Source: Butyrivibrio sp. NC2002
GTDB taxonomy: Bacteria > Bacillota > Clostridia > Lachnospirales > Lachnospiraceae
Assembly (NCBI RefSeq): GCF_000702265.1
Contig: NZ_JNKZ01000004.1
Location: forward strand, 310,001-374,000
Direction: 5' to 3'
Length of the DNA: 64,000 nt
Shown one piece after another: positions 7,659 through 18,080 of this stretch. A program made the position numbers and the translations under genes. Position 1 is the stretch's first letter. Every line of letters begins with the position of its first letter. Below the pieces are notes generated by a model. It was not told where the DNA came from and searched no databases. It was given only the letters and a program-made list of their open reading frames with translations.

Positions 7659-9371
7659 CTACATTTTCACATATTTTGCATTGAAATCAGTTGCAAAAGA
7701 TTTATATATATTCCTATTATACTTCATATTTTTATCTTCCATAACCTCTATGCATTCTTCTTCAGTCATGTTAAGAATACAATCCAGCTTATATCTGGCT
7801 CTAGAAGTACCAACGTACATAATTTGTTCCCCTACAGAATCGAATGAATTCTTATCAATATCAACTACAATTACAACATCAGATTCAAGCCCCTTGAACT
7901 TTCTACATGTTGTAAACTTCACATAACCCCTTTTATATTTATACTTTGAGCCATCACAATAATCTGCAATAATACTGGTTTCTTCCGTTTTACAAGTCAA
8001 AACCGTTATGCTTGAATACCCATAATCCAAATATTTATCAATCTCACTATTTAGGAACGAAACCGTATCTTCAACTTCAGTCATAAAAGCAAATTCAGGA
8101 ATGTCACCCATAACCGCATCTGGCAATAGTTTAGGACTTTTATCAGAACCAAGAAGTCGAAGCGAAGTTAGCGCAATGTTTTCCGTATTTCTACAATTCC
8201 TAAAAAGTGTCAGTTTACAGTCTGCATCAGCAATATAAGCTGGAACACTATCCGCCTGAATTAACTGATTTTTATCATAAAAAAGATAAAATGTTCCTCC
8301 CCGCTTCTCGTCATCAATAGCATTGTCCTTAAGATACTCTATTATTTTTTCTTCTTCCAAATCAGACTTGCCAAAGTCCTGCCCTTCATCAATGATCACA
8401 TGCTTATATGGAAAAGTTCCTTCATAATACATATCTTCCAGTTTCTTCTTGAGTAAAGTATAATCCGGGTGATTTGTTTCGCATAATTTGCATGCCAAGC
8501 CATCTATTGTATAGTAATGAACATGAGAATACGGATAAGCCTCTTTCAAATGATCCTTTAAAAAGGCATTATAGCAAAGAAATAGCACATCCTCATTATT
8601 TTCAGAATGACGCCTCGCTTTTTCTATAGCCATAACTGTCTTACCTGTTCCTGCCAAGCCATTTATGATTGCAGTATTCTGATCTTCTAAGTAATTTAAT
8701 AAAGCTACCTGCTCTTTCAGCATTCTCTTAAAAACATTTTTTGTACGCTCTTTCTCAACTTCCTGTAAGGAAATCAAGCTAAATGACGGCGCCAACACCC
8801 TATCTAATATTCTCTTTACATCTTTTTCTGATAGGCATGTTGTCCTTCTGTCTTGTCCGTCGTATTCGAATATTCTGTCTATACATTCCTCAATATGCCC
8901 AAACGAATCCGAAGTCAGTGTTATACTAATATCTCCATCACCAGGCAGGTGTTTCCCCTTAAAGTTATCTAAAGGAACATCCGGAAACCAAACAGCATGC
9001 AACTTCTTACAGTGCTCGTTTTCATATTCCAGTCCATGTTCATTCATATAATCACTAAGATTCCATTTATTCCTATTTGCCTGGATGTATGGTCCATCAT
9101 GCTTCATCCTTTTTCCACTACCGTACTGCCAATAGCCATTTTCGAACTTCACTTGTCCTGCCTTTGCTTCAAGGCATAATAGCCCCTTTTTGGGATGAAA
9201 AATGACAAAATCCGTTTCGCTTTCTGTTATAACATTGCCCTTAATTGTAATTACTTGAAATGAATGAAAAACATAGTATTCCTCTGAAAGATTATTTAAT
9301 TCCTCAAACATAATTCCCTCATGGCTTCGAGGATCAAATTCTTTAGGAATATCCGGAATCATTTTTGCCAT
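7659..9371 (-). CDS. NERD-domain UvrD-like helicase
   Basis: 570 aa. Residues 10-130 form a NERD nuclease-related domain (TDFVIFH with Asp54, then LEAKAG with Glu68 and Lys70, a PD-(D/E)XK-like active site). From about 230 there is a superfamily I helicase core: Walker A GLAGTGKT (238-245), IIDEGQDFG as motif II, FRNCRNT, a KGLESDVVIVVD motif and MYVGTSRAR as motif VI. NERD-helicases are thought to process DNA and are enriched in defence islands. The start codon overlaps the stop of the DUF1998 helicase gene (TAATG), so translation is coupled. It is last gene of the three-gene helicase operon. Domain calls are firm; the defence role is inferred from context. Confidence 0.85.
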   Translation of the reverse strand: MAKMIPDIPKEFDPRSHEGIMFEELNNLSEEYYVFHSFQVITIKGNVITESETDFVIFHPKKGLLCLEAKAGQVKFENGYWQYGSGKRMKHDGPYIQANRNKWNLSDYMNEHGLEYENEHCKKLHAVWFPDVPLDNFKGKHLPGDGDISITLTSDSFGHIEECIDRIFEYDGQDRRTTCLSEKDVKRILDRVLAPSFSLISLQEVEKERTKNVFKRMLKEQVALLNYLEDQNTAIINGLAGTGKTVMAIEKARRHSENNEDVLFLCYNAFLKDHLKEAYPYSHVHYYTIDGLACKLCETNHPDYTLLKKKLEDMYYEGTFPYKHVIIDEGQDFGKSDLEEEKIIEYLKDNAIDDEKRGGTFYLFYDKNQLIQADSVPAYIADADCKLTLFRNCRNTENIALTSLRLLGSDKSPKLLPDAVMGDIPEFAFMTEVEDTVSFLNSEIDKYLDYGYSSITVLTCKTEETSIIADYCDGSKYKYKRGYVKFTTCRKFKGLESDVVIVVDIDKNSFDSVGEQIMYVGTSRARYKLDCILNMTEEECIEVMEDKNMKYNRNIYKSFATDFNAKYVKM

Positions 9372-12300
9372 TACAAACTCACCTTACCAAGCAGTTCATC
9401 AGTATCGAAACCATCCTTTGTACAGAATACGTTCCAACCTGTTTTTTCTGCCTTCAAATAATCATCATATGCATCATCAAGGAAAAGCATTGTTTTTTTC
9501 TCTTCCCATAATAAATTTACAAGTAATTCTTCATCTGTCTCTTCAATTTTCACAGTCTTGTTATAGTATGGTCTGCTTATGATCTCAGGACTATTGTTCT
9601 TCAATTTCTCAATAAGATCTATCTCTGATTGCTCAAAACAATCATCCAAAAGATCTGACCATATTTCATCAGCTGTCTCGTTACCAGGATTTCTTCCATC
9701 TGATCCAAGAACAACCTTCATTAGTTTGTTTTTAGCTTGCTTGCCATTAAAATGCCACTGTTCTTTTTGAAAAGTCTCTGATGAATTACCAATTTCAAAT
9801 AACAAGCGCTTTATGGCATCAATGGCCAGCTTTCTCTGAAGCTTATTATGATACGACTGATTATAGTAATTTCGAAGACAGTTATAGCATGAAGTGTTTT
9901 CATCGCAGCATGGTTTACTAACCTTGTCCAACCCTGCCTTTAACGAATTCACAACTGCATCCCTATTCAAAAGTCGCTTAACATGTCCCGCTCCACCTGG
10001 CACATTATCATATAAGATAATGTCATAGCTTTGCCATTCACGATTTAAATCCAAAACACCATCTATATCATTACGCTCAATACCAAGTGCAAGGCTTACC
10101 CCTTCCAAAAATGCATAAAGAAACGATAGAGCTTGCGGATATCCTATTTTATCTCTTGTGTCCAAAATGGGGATCGTGAATCTAGCTACATCAGTTTGAA
10201 ACTTATGCCCTAGCCTTAAGTAGCCAAGTTCATCATTTGGGCAATCATACTGTTTAAAGTTCTTATGTTTCTTCAATCTTGTAGGAGAATTACCTCCTCG
10301 CTTTACAAGATCACTATATCCACAATCTGGACACATATAGAAGCCTGACTTATTCAGAACTAACAACTCATCTTCACTGCTTGTTTCGACACCTAAAGCA
10401 TTGCCTAATATAAGTCTTGTTTCATCGGTCTTTCCGTTTCCTACATAGGAAACTTCACCCGCATAAGAGCGCTTAGGCTTAATTCGGGTACTTTCTTTTG
10501 TCATCCCACTCTTGAATCCATTAGTCGGCTCTATATAGTATTCTGCAATGGATGTAGATATTGATTGTCCACAGTACTTACATTCGGTATTATCACCTTT
10601 ATTTAAAAAGACATTTATCCTTTTGCAAGTCGGGCATGCTACAAACCAATTTTTTATGAACTCGGATTGCTTTTTCAGTGTTATATACTTCGATGTGTAT
10701 TTATTCCCGTCAACAATTATCTCTGAATCCGGTGCATATTCCGATATTGCAATTTTTAAGTCACGACTCAAGTCATACTTATTTACAGGAGTTCCATTAT
10801 CATAGATCTGCAAATCAACTACATCAACTGGAAAACCATATTTGGGAATAACACAGTATTTTGAAAGACACTTAATTACATCTTCCTGCTGTAGATTCTT
10901 GATTTGATTCATAAAATAAGTAACATTTCGACTTGCTTGCGCATCTCCCTGTGCTTGTTTTGCAATGGCCTCTTTTTTTGCCTGCTCAAACTCATTTAAC
11001 ATTTCCAAAATGGTTTCAACAAAATGAGTCATTTTTTCATCTTCACCACCCATTTCGTCTAACCATTTGAAATTTCTATATTCCTCATATATTGGCTCAG
11101 GGAGAATTTTCTTATTTATGTAATCATTCAAGTCCTTTGGGCGCGACTTCATATAATCCTTAAATTTGTCAATTCCACCACCACTTATTACAAGCGCATC
11201 CACTGTCTTAAAGTACTCCGGATACATTCTGAAGAAATATCCCAGACTTGTAGCCATTAAATGTCTTACTATTATTTTTTTATTTACCACATTAAAATAT
11301 GGTGGATTTATAATTCCCGAAATCATTTTTTCTGGCTCCGAGAAATATGTATAATCGTGTGAGCCAGTTCCACAGTATGTAAGTATATAAGCAGAGCTAT
11401 CCTTTCTTCTTCCTGCGCGACCAGCTCTTTGCACATAATTAGCAGGAGTAGGTGGAACATTACGCATAAAAACAGTCTCTAACCCACCAATATCTATACC
11501 CATTTCAAATGTAGTTGAACAGCTAAGGATATTTATTTTTTTATTTTTAAAATCAATCTGATATTGCTTAGCTTGCTTCCTCTCTAATTGAGCAGTGTGC
11601 TCTTTTATAACTATTTTTTCAATTTTCTTATTTTTATATTGCTGTCGATAATAATTCGTTGCTAATGCCTCATCAGGATCAACTTCTTTCAGTTCACCCA
11701 TGCACTTATCTTGTACGCACTTATTATTTATATTGTAGGGGGTTAATCTTCCGCATTTACTACATTGGTAAAATTTGGAAGTTTTATAATTTCTTACTAT
11801 ATAATGACTAGCATCTAACTGATATGCGTCTTTTTTTTCATGTTTTATCACAAACTTATCGGATCCTGCCAATTCAATCGTCTGTATCAGAAGATTAAAA
11901 ATAAGCTCAAGTGCATTCTTGGCCTTCTCTGAATCTATACCAAATGCCTTCATGGTATATCTTACAACCATATTTGTTTCACCTGATACCGGCAAAAAAC
12001 TCCTGATGCCATTAAAGGTCTGATCCTCCGATTCTCCCTTCTTTGCCTTTTTAGGATTGCTAAGTGTCACATAATTTGAAAACCTTCTATATTCCAAAAT
12101 ATCCTTTTTCTCTTCTGGAGTAAGCGTTGACTTAACATAACTTATAGCTGGTGTAGTCTTAAAAACGCCAAAGGCAACCTGCATAAATGTGTACAGTTTT
12201 TCCTTAGTCATGTTACATCCGTCAAAAGCTTCCGCTATATCATTATCCTCAAGCTCATCAAGCATGCTTTTAATATCTAAATCGAAGTAGTATAATCCCA

Positions 12301-14524
12301 ACCCTTCACCATCATAAGCACCGTCAATCCTCAAAAGGTCAACTAATACCGCCGCCCAGGCATTCTTATGAGATGTAAGTGTATTTGAGAATAATTCTCC
12401 TCTACTAATAATATCTTCCAAATACGCCGTCAGTTCATCCACATTCAACTCCGCGTAATTATGCTTTGTTATCACTTCCCAAATCAAACGTTTACGGAGC
12501 ATACGAACATGATTGCTGTCGAAAAATACCGCTGCAAAACTAGCCTGCTGACGGCTGTCTGAAAATTCAAGGTATTGTTTGATTTTTTTCTCTTCTGATC
12601 CCAATGGAGCACTTATTGGCTTTAATGATAGTTTTTTTGTTGTCTTTTTCTCGCTCTCACCTTCATCAATTGCTTCATACAACATCTGAGCTATAAGCGC
12701 AGTACCCTCATCCTTACCAATATTTAGCGCCTTGACTACACCAGATTTTCCTTTATGCCCGCAACATGGACATTGAGATATATTGTTGTATATTATATCC
12801 TCTCCGCTTTCTTTCCCTTGTAATACCTTATAAACTGTGAATCTGTATTCTTCTCCGCATTTGCATTTTTTTGCATTCAAATTCTGTGCCATGTGAATTT
12901 CACCGCACTTTGCACATACTGAATATGGCTCTATCTGATCACTTTCAACTTCTTCCTCATTAATTGCATTCTGCAATAGGAAATAGTCTATTCTCACAAA
13001 TTCTTCATTTCCGTAATTTTCGTAGATATCTATTTCTTTATTCTGCAAAAGGTATTCCAACTGGTCATCTTCTTTTCTTTGAATCTTCCCTATGATATAT
13101 GGAGAATTGCAATATCTGCAGTTTCCTATTTCAAATGCCTTCATTCCATCAATCTCATTTGTCTTTGTAAGACTAAGTTTGGGATTTTTACCATATGTTA
13201 TGTAGGCGCCAGAAAGAGGGCGTACAAAAGAATGATATTTCAAATCAAACAGACCAATCCCATTCTTTTCCGCATAATTAATCAAATCAATCAGAGCAAT
13301 GAGTTGATCTTGAGTAATATTTTTGCTTAATGCATCATGAAGATCATCAAAACTCTTACTTCCTTTTCCCAGCAATCTGCTTATATCATGCACATTTTCA
13401 TCACTTGAAAGTAATTCATACAGCAGTTCCTTTATATCCGTGCTACTGCCTTTATAGTACTTTTTAGCTATCTCCTTAACCGCATCTACATTTGCAGTGT
13501 ATGCCTTAATCTGACTATAATCGTTGCCAGCCACCCTATATTCTGGCTTATTATTTAGTGGTATTCTGGATGAAAAAATAATATCACTAACATCATACTC
13601 AACAGAAGTAAGGTTATGTGCAAAACGAACTATATCATTTTCGGATTTCCCTTGTACCCCTAATGTCGCACTTGTAAGAATAAACTGTGGTTTTTTGATA
13701 GCAAGCCCTGTAAGTCGTCTAAGAAGTAAAGACAGCTCAATACCAAGAGATCCGCTGTATGAATGAGCCTCGTCCAAAACGACATATTTCCAATTGTTAA
13801 GCCGCTCAGGAATAAACAATGAATAGTCATTCGGTCTAATAAGCAAATACTCCAGCATAGAGTAATTCGTGAATAGGAGATGTGGTGGATTTTCTCTTAT
13901 TTCAGATCTTGATACTAATTCATTATCCGTTATAAAAACATCATTTTCTTCTCCGAGCTTTTTTCGATAATTTGCTGAAGCATTCTCAGGCGTTTCTCCG
14001 GTAAAAAAGCCGAAAGTTATCTCCGGACAATCAGAAAGAATTTTCCTTATACGATCAATCTGATCATTGACCAATGCATTCATCGGATACAGAAAAATAG
14101 CACGTATTCCCACATCCCTATTGCCTGCTTCCAAATCCTGAAGCAATTTGTTTAATATAGGATATAGAAAACACTCCGTTTTTCCTGAACCTGTACCAGT
14201 AGTCACAATCGCACTTCTTCCTGACCCAATCAGCCTTAGTGCCTCTTCCTGGTGTTTATACAATGGTCTTGTAAAATTTATATCCTTAAGCTTATGGAAC
14301 GATTTACATATAACGCCTTCATCTATGAGTTCATCTATGTTCTTCCCTCTTTCAAAGGGATAACTCATGTCCACATATGGGCCTTTAAAAAGCTTTTCCC
14401 TTTCAAGCTGTCCCACAAACAACTTTTGCAAGTCATTTTTTCCAAATTCAAATGATGATTTCAGATATTCTTTGTACTCTTTATTTATATATTGCGACCG
14501 TTCAATAGGATTTAGCTTTTTCAT
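9371..14524 (-). CDS. Large DEAD/DEAH helicase with DUF1998 (DruE/DISARM/MrfA type)
   Basis: 1717 aa. Superfamily II motifs are clear: Walker A TTGTGSGKT (108-116), a DEAHSY motif II, TSATLG as motif III, and QRAGRAGRR as motif VI. Several zinc-ribbon-like pairs are scattered through it (CRYC, CAKCG, CPCCG, CSKCG, CPTC/CKYCG, CPDCG). Near the C-terminus is a DUF1998/MrfA-type zinc domain: YDNVPGGAGH followed by a CC...CYNCLRNY cysteine cluster. Large DUF1998 helicases are the hallmark of Druantia (DruE), and smaller ones occur in DISARM (DrmA/DrmB) and MrfA repair. The size and the upstream ~1000-aa partner recall two-gene Druantia layouts, though the partner here has TerB-like repeats. The start overlaps the upstream gene by four bases. 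Probable anti-phage helicase. Confidence 0.85.
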   Translation of the reverse strand: MKKLNPIERSQYINKEYKEYLKSSFEFGKNDLQKLFVGQLEREKLFKGPYVDMSYPFERGKNIDELIDEGVICKSFHKLKDINFTRPLYKHQEEALRLIGSGRSAIVTTGTGSGKTECFLYPILNKLLQDLEAGNRDVGIRAIFLYPMNALVNDQIDRIRKILSDCPEITFGFFTGETPENASANYRKKLGEENDVFITDNELVSRSEIRENPPHLLFTNYSMLEYLLIRPNDYSLFIPERLNNWKYVVLDEAHSYSGSLGIELSLLLRRLTGLAIKKPQFILTSATLGVQGKSENDIVRFAHNLTSVEYDVSDIIFSSRIPLNNKPEYRVAGNDYSQIKAYTANVDAVKEIAKKYYKGSSTDIKELLYELLSSDENVHDISRLLGKGSKSFDDLHDALSKNITQDQLIALIDLINYAEKNGIGLFDLKYHSFVRPLSGAYITYGKNPKLSLTKTNEIDGMKAFEIGNCRYCNSPYIIGKIQRKEDDQLEYLLQNKEIDIYENYGNEEFVRIDYFLLQNAINEEEVESDQIEPYSVCAKCGEIHMAQNLNAKKCKCGEEYRFTVYKVLQGKESGEDIIYNNISQCPCCGHKGKSGVVKALNIGKDEGTALIAQMLYEAIDEGESEKKTTKKLSLKPISAPLGSEEKKIKQYLEFSDSRQQASFAAVFFDSNHVRMLRKRLIWEVITKHNYAELNVDELTAYLEDIISRGELFSNTLTSHKNAWAAVLVDLLRIDGAYDGEGLGLYYFDLDIKSMLDELEDNDIAEAFDGCNMTKEKLYTFMQVAFGVFKTTPAISYVKSTLTPEEKKDILEYRRFSNYVTLSNPKKAKKGESEDQTFNGIRSFLPVSGETNMVVRYTMKAFGIDSEKAKNALELIFNLLIQTIELAGSDKFVIKHEKKDAYQLDASHYIVRNYKTSKFYQCSKCGRLTPYNINNKCVQDKCMGELKEVDPDEALATNYYRQQYKNKKIEKIVIKEHTAQLERKQAKQYQIDFKNKKINILSCSTTFEMGIDIGGLETVFMRNVPPTPANYVQRAGRAGRRKDSSAYILTYCGTGSHDYTYFSEPEKMISGIINPPYFNVVNKKIIVRHLMATSLGYFFRMYPEYFKTVDALVISGGGIDKFKDYMKSRPKDLNDYINKKILPEPIYEEYRNFKWLDEMGGEDEKMTHFVETILEMLNEFEQAKKEAIAKQAQGDAQASRNVTYFMNQIKNLQQEDVIKCLSKYCVIPKYGFPVDVVDLQIYDNGTPVNKYDLSRDLKIAISEYAPDSEIIVDGNKYTSKYITLKKQSEFIKNWFVACPTCKRINVFLNKGDNTECKYCGQSISTSIAEYYIEPTNGFKSGMTKESTRIKPKRSYAGEVSYVGNGKTDETRLILGNALGVETSSEDELLVLNKSGFYMCPDCGYSDLVKRGGNSPTRLKKHKNFKQYDCPNDELGYLRLGHKFQTDVARFTIPILDTRDKIGYPQALSFLYAFLEGVSLALGIERNDIDGVLDLNREWQSYDIILYDNVPGGAGHVKRLLNRDAVVNSLKAGLDKVSKPCCDENTSCYNCLRNYYNQSYHNKLQRKLAIDAIKRLLFEIGNSSETFQKEQWHFNGKQAKNKLMKVVLGSDGRNPGNETADEIWSDLLDDCFEQSEIDLIEKLKNNSPEIISRPYYNKTVKIEETDEELLVNLLWEEKKTMLFLDDAYDDYLKAEKTGWNVFCTKDGFDTDELLGKVSL

Positions 14525-17500
14525 ATTTGGTAGTCTCCTTTCACATCAATTGTATAAAGGAAAATATCTGGTGCAGTCGGATTCTCAAGTGAATTCAATA
14601 TTCCATGCTTTTCAAAATCCAATAATAATCCATCCCCATTATTTGTAATATAAACATCTATGGTATTATCAATAATATCGCTACAAAGTTCTACTTCAAC
14701 CGGATTGATTCCATCTAGGAACCACTCTCCACGCATAGTTTTTACAAATATACGCCCCTTTAACTTCCCGTCAACGCGTGTACCTTCAATATATAAGTAT
14801 GCCTTCGAAAAATGGTAAACCTTCTCGACAAACTCTCCTCTATATTTATCAAAGTGATTAAAATATGCATCCACAATTTTAAATGTTCGACGAGAAAAAT
14901 CCGATTTTGCAAAGAAGAATTTATTCATCTCATATAATTGAGTGTTCTTTCTCAGCATGAGTACTTTTGTTTTTTCATGAAAACTTATAGTATAGTCCTC
15001 GAAAGATTTTATTTTTTCGATTACATCAGTCTGTCCACTGCGCAAAATACCACTCTGATATATTTTCTCTCCTTCAGCGTTTTTAACTTCATAGAATACT
15101 CCGTTGCCACCATGGTAAAAAGGTGTAACCCTCAGTTGCCTTGGATAGTCTGAAAATATAACATCGGTTTTATCTGTATCCATAACACACTTATTGTAAC
15201 AGGCTAATGAATACTTTTTTCTTCCTTCAGATGTCAAAACCACAAGAACATAGGTGTTTTCCGTTTTATATGAATTTATGAAACCGATCCTTATCGTTTT
15301 ATACGCGCCAAAATCTTTTACTTCAATGTTATCTTCCAATAAAGACCCATTATCAGCATAAACAAGTACCCCATCACACTCTGAATCGTATATAGTCAAC
15401 TCTGAATCCAATGAAATATCCTCTATCCATAATTCAGAATCTACTGTCTTGAAATTCTTTTCATCCAGCTTGTAAATGCCTAAATTAAAAGGCAATAAAT
15501 AATAGTAATCACTCCCTTCATAAGAAAAACTAATACAATCATCACTAAATTGTGATATAGGTATATCCAAAGCAACCTTTTCTTTCATTAGCCCAGAAGA
15601 AACACTGATAAGCATTGATGTATCATCTATAGGGTTAGCACAATACTCCAAGCCCGGATCATAAGCCAACCTTTCTTGTAAAATATGTTTCTTTTTACCA
15701 CTAACAAATTGATTAACTTCTACTGTATAAATCCCGCTTTCATCCAGATTATTTAACTTAACCACATACTTTGTTGTAGAATCTTTGTATGTCTTTTTTA
15801 ATTCATAATCATTAAGCTTATATCCTTTCCCATTGATAACAACTTCAAATTTGTCGGAAGCATTATCTGCTTCGAACAATAATGTATCAACAGTTTTATA
15901 AACTGATAACCTTACTGATTTATCACAGATAAAACAATTCTTGTGTAACTGTCCAAAAATGCCTGGTTTCACCATAGATGAAAAGTTAAAGACATCATTT
16001 CCAATTCCTATACAGTCTCCAACTCTGACAAGTTTATATCCAATGTTAAAGAAATCTTCTCTGCTTTTAACCATTAGGTCAGCAATGCCATTAAAGCAGA
16101 AATATGCAGGTCCTTCATAATCTGTATTATTTTTTATTTCCTTGCCAAACTCATCAAAGACAATAAACTCTCTGAAAAGAGTCTTTTTACTGTCATAAAT
16201 AATTTCATCCCCGGCAATAAGTTTGTAAACCATTTTTGATAACGGTTTTTTTATCATAATCTTGTCTGGACTAACTTGATACCCACCAATTATCTCTTTG
16301 ATGAAGCAGTCATTATCCCTATATAATTCCTCGTCACCATTTAAAACCACTACAGAAATATCCCGATAATCATATTGTGCCTTCACCTTATGTATAGGCG
16401 GAATAAGATAAACAACATTATTGATAAATTCGAATCTTGGTTCCCATTTTGAACGCAGTTCAGACATTTCATGCTTTGTAGAGCGTTCTTTCTTATCTGT
16501 GCCCTTTAACAGTCTCTCCCACTTTTCATAGCCTTCCTTTAAATAGGGATTAAATACACGTACTTCTTTATTCCAGAATCTTTTATCAATTATTGTAACA
16601 ATCAAAATGCTTAGCTTTATTAGTGCATCCAAACCAGTCTCCTGCCTGATCAGTTGCTTTGTTGCAGCAGTCAACTTATAGGTTTTTTGCGTGACATTAA
16701 GAGAAATATCATCACCGTCTGATAACATATTATTTCTAAGACCTTCATAAACGAACATAAATTCATCATATGGTTCCTTAGGAAGATCATAATCAAAATT
16801 CAGCTTATAAATATCAAATATAAACTCAAAAAAAGCTGCCAAAAATGCTTTTGGAACTATAGCATTTTCAAGTGCAACATTTATAATCCTGGTTCTACTA
16901 CCAGAATCACTATTTTTCTTGTACCTGCTTAAAATTGAACGAATTGTTCCTTCGACTTTCTGCTCCGAATAATATCTATAAGCCTCTGAGTATATGGCTC
17001 GAACGTTTTCATAGTAGTTTCCATCATATTCAAGCATCGCAATTAATACCAATGAAATCACAATTATTTCATTGTTTATAATAAATGTGCTTCCTATTTT
17101 TAATGCATACAAAAGCTGTTCCTCGGCTCTGCTGTGTATTTTCTGCATCGCCGATTCATTGTCAAGGATGTCTATCAAATCGACACCTATATTCTTTTTT
17201 TCCTTTACCAACCGACACAAATAATCTAGCTTAGATTCAAACTGAGAAATTCTTATCCTTTCTGAAAGCATATCAAGAAGGCACTGCTGCTCTTCCTCAG
17301 TCACTATGCCATCTTCAAGTATATCTTCAACCAACATGCATAGCTTTTTACTAGCTTTATTCTTCCGCACTATTTTCCCATGCTTATCCATCCATTCATT
17401 AAGATGTCGCACTTCTGCATCGTTTACTTCTCCATCGCATACGATCCCCTCAATAATACCGTTTAATTCATAAATACTCCCAGAATCATCCCCAGTTTCC

Positions 17501-17730
17501 TTAAGGAATTCTTCTGATTTACTCAAAAGAATGTCGCGCTCATCATCATCAATAATATGATCTTCTAACACAGAATCAACTAATCTAATCAGCTCAATCT
17601 GATCATGATCATAAGCAAGGTTCCTATTTGTATCAGCCCATGCCTGCAATCTTAACACTTCTCGATCATTTATAACACCATCAAAGTTTATCCCTTTAAT
17701 GATTCCAATAAGTTCATTTATATTACGCAT
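14521..17730 (-). CDS. TerB-like-repeat protein of a helicase defence operon
   Basis: 1069 aa, no membrane segments. The first ~165 residues hold two copies of an acidic helical unit (INGVINDREV-like, read as GINFDGVINDREVLRLQAW, and GIVCDGEVNDAEVRHLNEW), each followed by an LEDxIIDDDER/LEDGIVTEEEQ half. This pattern resembles TerB-like domains. Residues 170-420 are helical, and from about 430 the protein looks beta-rich with repeated Ig-like strands. It is first gene of the operon, in four-base overlap with the DUF1998 helicase. TerB-domain proteins accompany helicases in known defence systems such as Shango, and Druantia III pairs a large unknown protein with DruE. This could be a variant of either or something new. 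It is transcribed from the duplicated promoter at 17914-17942. Confidence 0.65.
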   Translation of the reverse strand: MRNINELIGIIKGINFDGVINDREVLRLQAWADTNRNLAYDHDQIELIRLVDSVLEDHIIDDDERDILLSKSEEFLKETGDDSGSIYELNGIIEGIVCDGEVNDAEVRHLNEWMDKHGKIVRKNKASKKLCMLVEDILEDGIVTEEEQQCLLDMLSERIRISQFESKLDYLCRLVKEKKNIGVDLIDILDNESAMQKIHSRAEEQLLYALKIGSTFIINNEIIVISLVLIAMLEYDGNYYENVRAIYSEAYRYYSEQKVEGTIRSILSRYKKNSDSGSRTRIINVALENAIVPKAFLAAFFEFIFDIYKLNFDYDLPKEPYDEFMFVYEGLRNNMLSDGDDISLNVTQKTYKLTAATKQLIRQETGLDALIKLSILIVTIIDKRFWNKEVRVFNPYLKEGYEKWERLLKGTDKKERSTKHEMSELRSKWEPRFEFINNVVYLIPPIHKVKAQYDYRDISVVVLNGDEELYRDNDCFIKEIIGGYQVSPDKIMIKKPLSKMVYKLIAGDEIIYDSKKTLFREFIVFDEFGKEIKNNTDYEGPAYFCFNGIADLMVKSREDFFNIGYKLVRVGDCIGIGNDVFNFSSMVKPGIFGQLHKNCFICDKSVRLSVYKTVDTLLFEADNASDKFEVVINGKGYKLNDYELKKTYKDSTTKYVVKLNNLDESGIYTVEVNQFVSGKKKHILQERLAYDPGLEYCANPIDDTSMLISVSSGLMKEKVALDIPISQFSDDCISFSYEGSDYYYLLPFNLGIYKLDEKNFKTVDSELWIEDISLDSELTIYDSECDGVLVYADNGSLLEDNIEVKDFGAYKTIRIGFINSYKTENTYVLVVLTSEGRKKYSLACYNKCVMDTDKTDVIFSDYPRQLRVTPFYHGGNGVFYEVKNAEGEKIYQSGILRSGQTDVIEKIKSFEDYTISFHEKTKVLMLRKNTQLYEMNKFFFAKSDFSRRTFKIVDAYFNHFDKYRGEFVEKVYHFSKAYLYIEGTRVDGKLKGRIFVKTMRGEWFLDGINPVEVELCSDIIDNTIDVYITNNGDGLLLDFEKHGILNSLENPTAPDIFLYTIDVKGDYQI

Positions 17731-17827
17731 TATGCTTAACCCTCGTAAGAAAAGAAAATCTATAATCCAAGTATAATTGTTAACATAACGCTGATCAAAT
17801 GAATTTTAAGTTAACTTACACACTACT

Positions 17828-17872
17828 CTAAAGCTCATCAACTTCGTTGTTATCCGGCATCTTTTCCGTCAC
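17828..17872 (-). pseudogene. 14-codon truncated copy of the pRiA4b-family gene start
   Basis: A GTG-started frame encodes MTEKMPDNNEVDEL and then stops at TAG. The peptide is identical to the first 14 residues of the protein at 153-1982, and identity ends exactly where the stop appears. It lies between the duplicated promoter and the 1069-aa gene, so it is translated, if at all, as a leader. It is most simply a by-product of the event that created the direct repeats. Confidence 0.7.
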
Positions 17873-18015
17873 AGCTTTCGTTTCCTTTCCATAAGGTTGT
17901 AGCTACTGACCTAAAGATATCGTTTATTATGTTTTGTGTCAACCTAGGTTTTTAAAATAAAAAATATGCTGATCTCTTTCCCTTTCACTGGGGTGAGGCC
18001 AGCATATTTTTTATT
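17829..18015. repeat. Direct repeat copy B (terminator-promoter-leader unit)
   Basis: Second copy of 1939-2125, colinear without gaps. It carries the hairpin (GCTGATCTC/GAGGCCAGC with flanking AATAT arms, 17962-18010), the promoter and the leader codons. It ends the transcript from the zinc-ribbon gene at 18081 and starts that of the helicase operon. Together with 17731-17828, which holds nothing else visible, it fills the ~350-base gap before 18081. Confidence 0.85.
17914..17942 (-). promoter_or_regulatory. Duplicated promoter driving the helicase operon
   Basis: TTGACA (17942-17937) and TATCTT (17919-17914) on the minus strand with a 17-base spacer. The boxes match the promoter at 2024-2052 even though part of the spacer differs, which suggests selection on the boxes. 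It is the only good promoter seen upstream of the 1069-aa gene. Confidence 0.65.
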
Positions 18016-18080
18016 TGTTTCCAGCTTCATGTATGAAAACATTATACATATCTGCGGCAACCGACCATATTATTGGATAT

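Noticed and set aside
1939..18015. Direct repeats as long terminal repeats or IS ends
   Set aside because: The repeats contain ordinary promoter, terminator and codons of a host gene and have no terminal inverted repeats.
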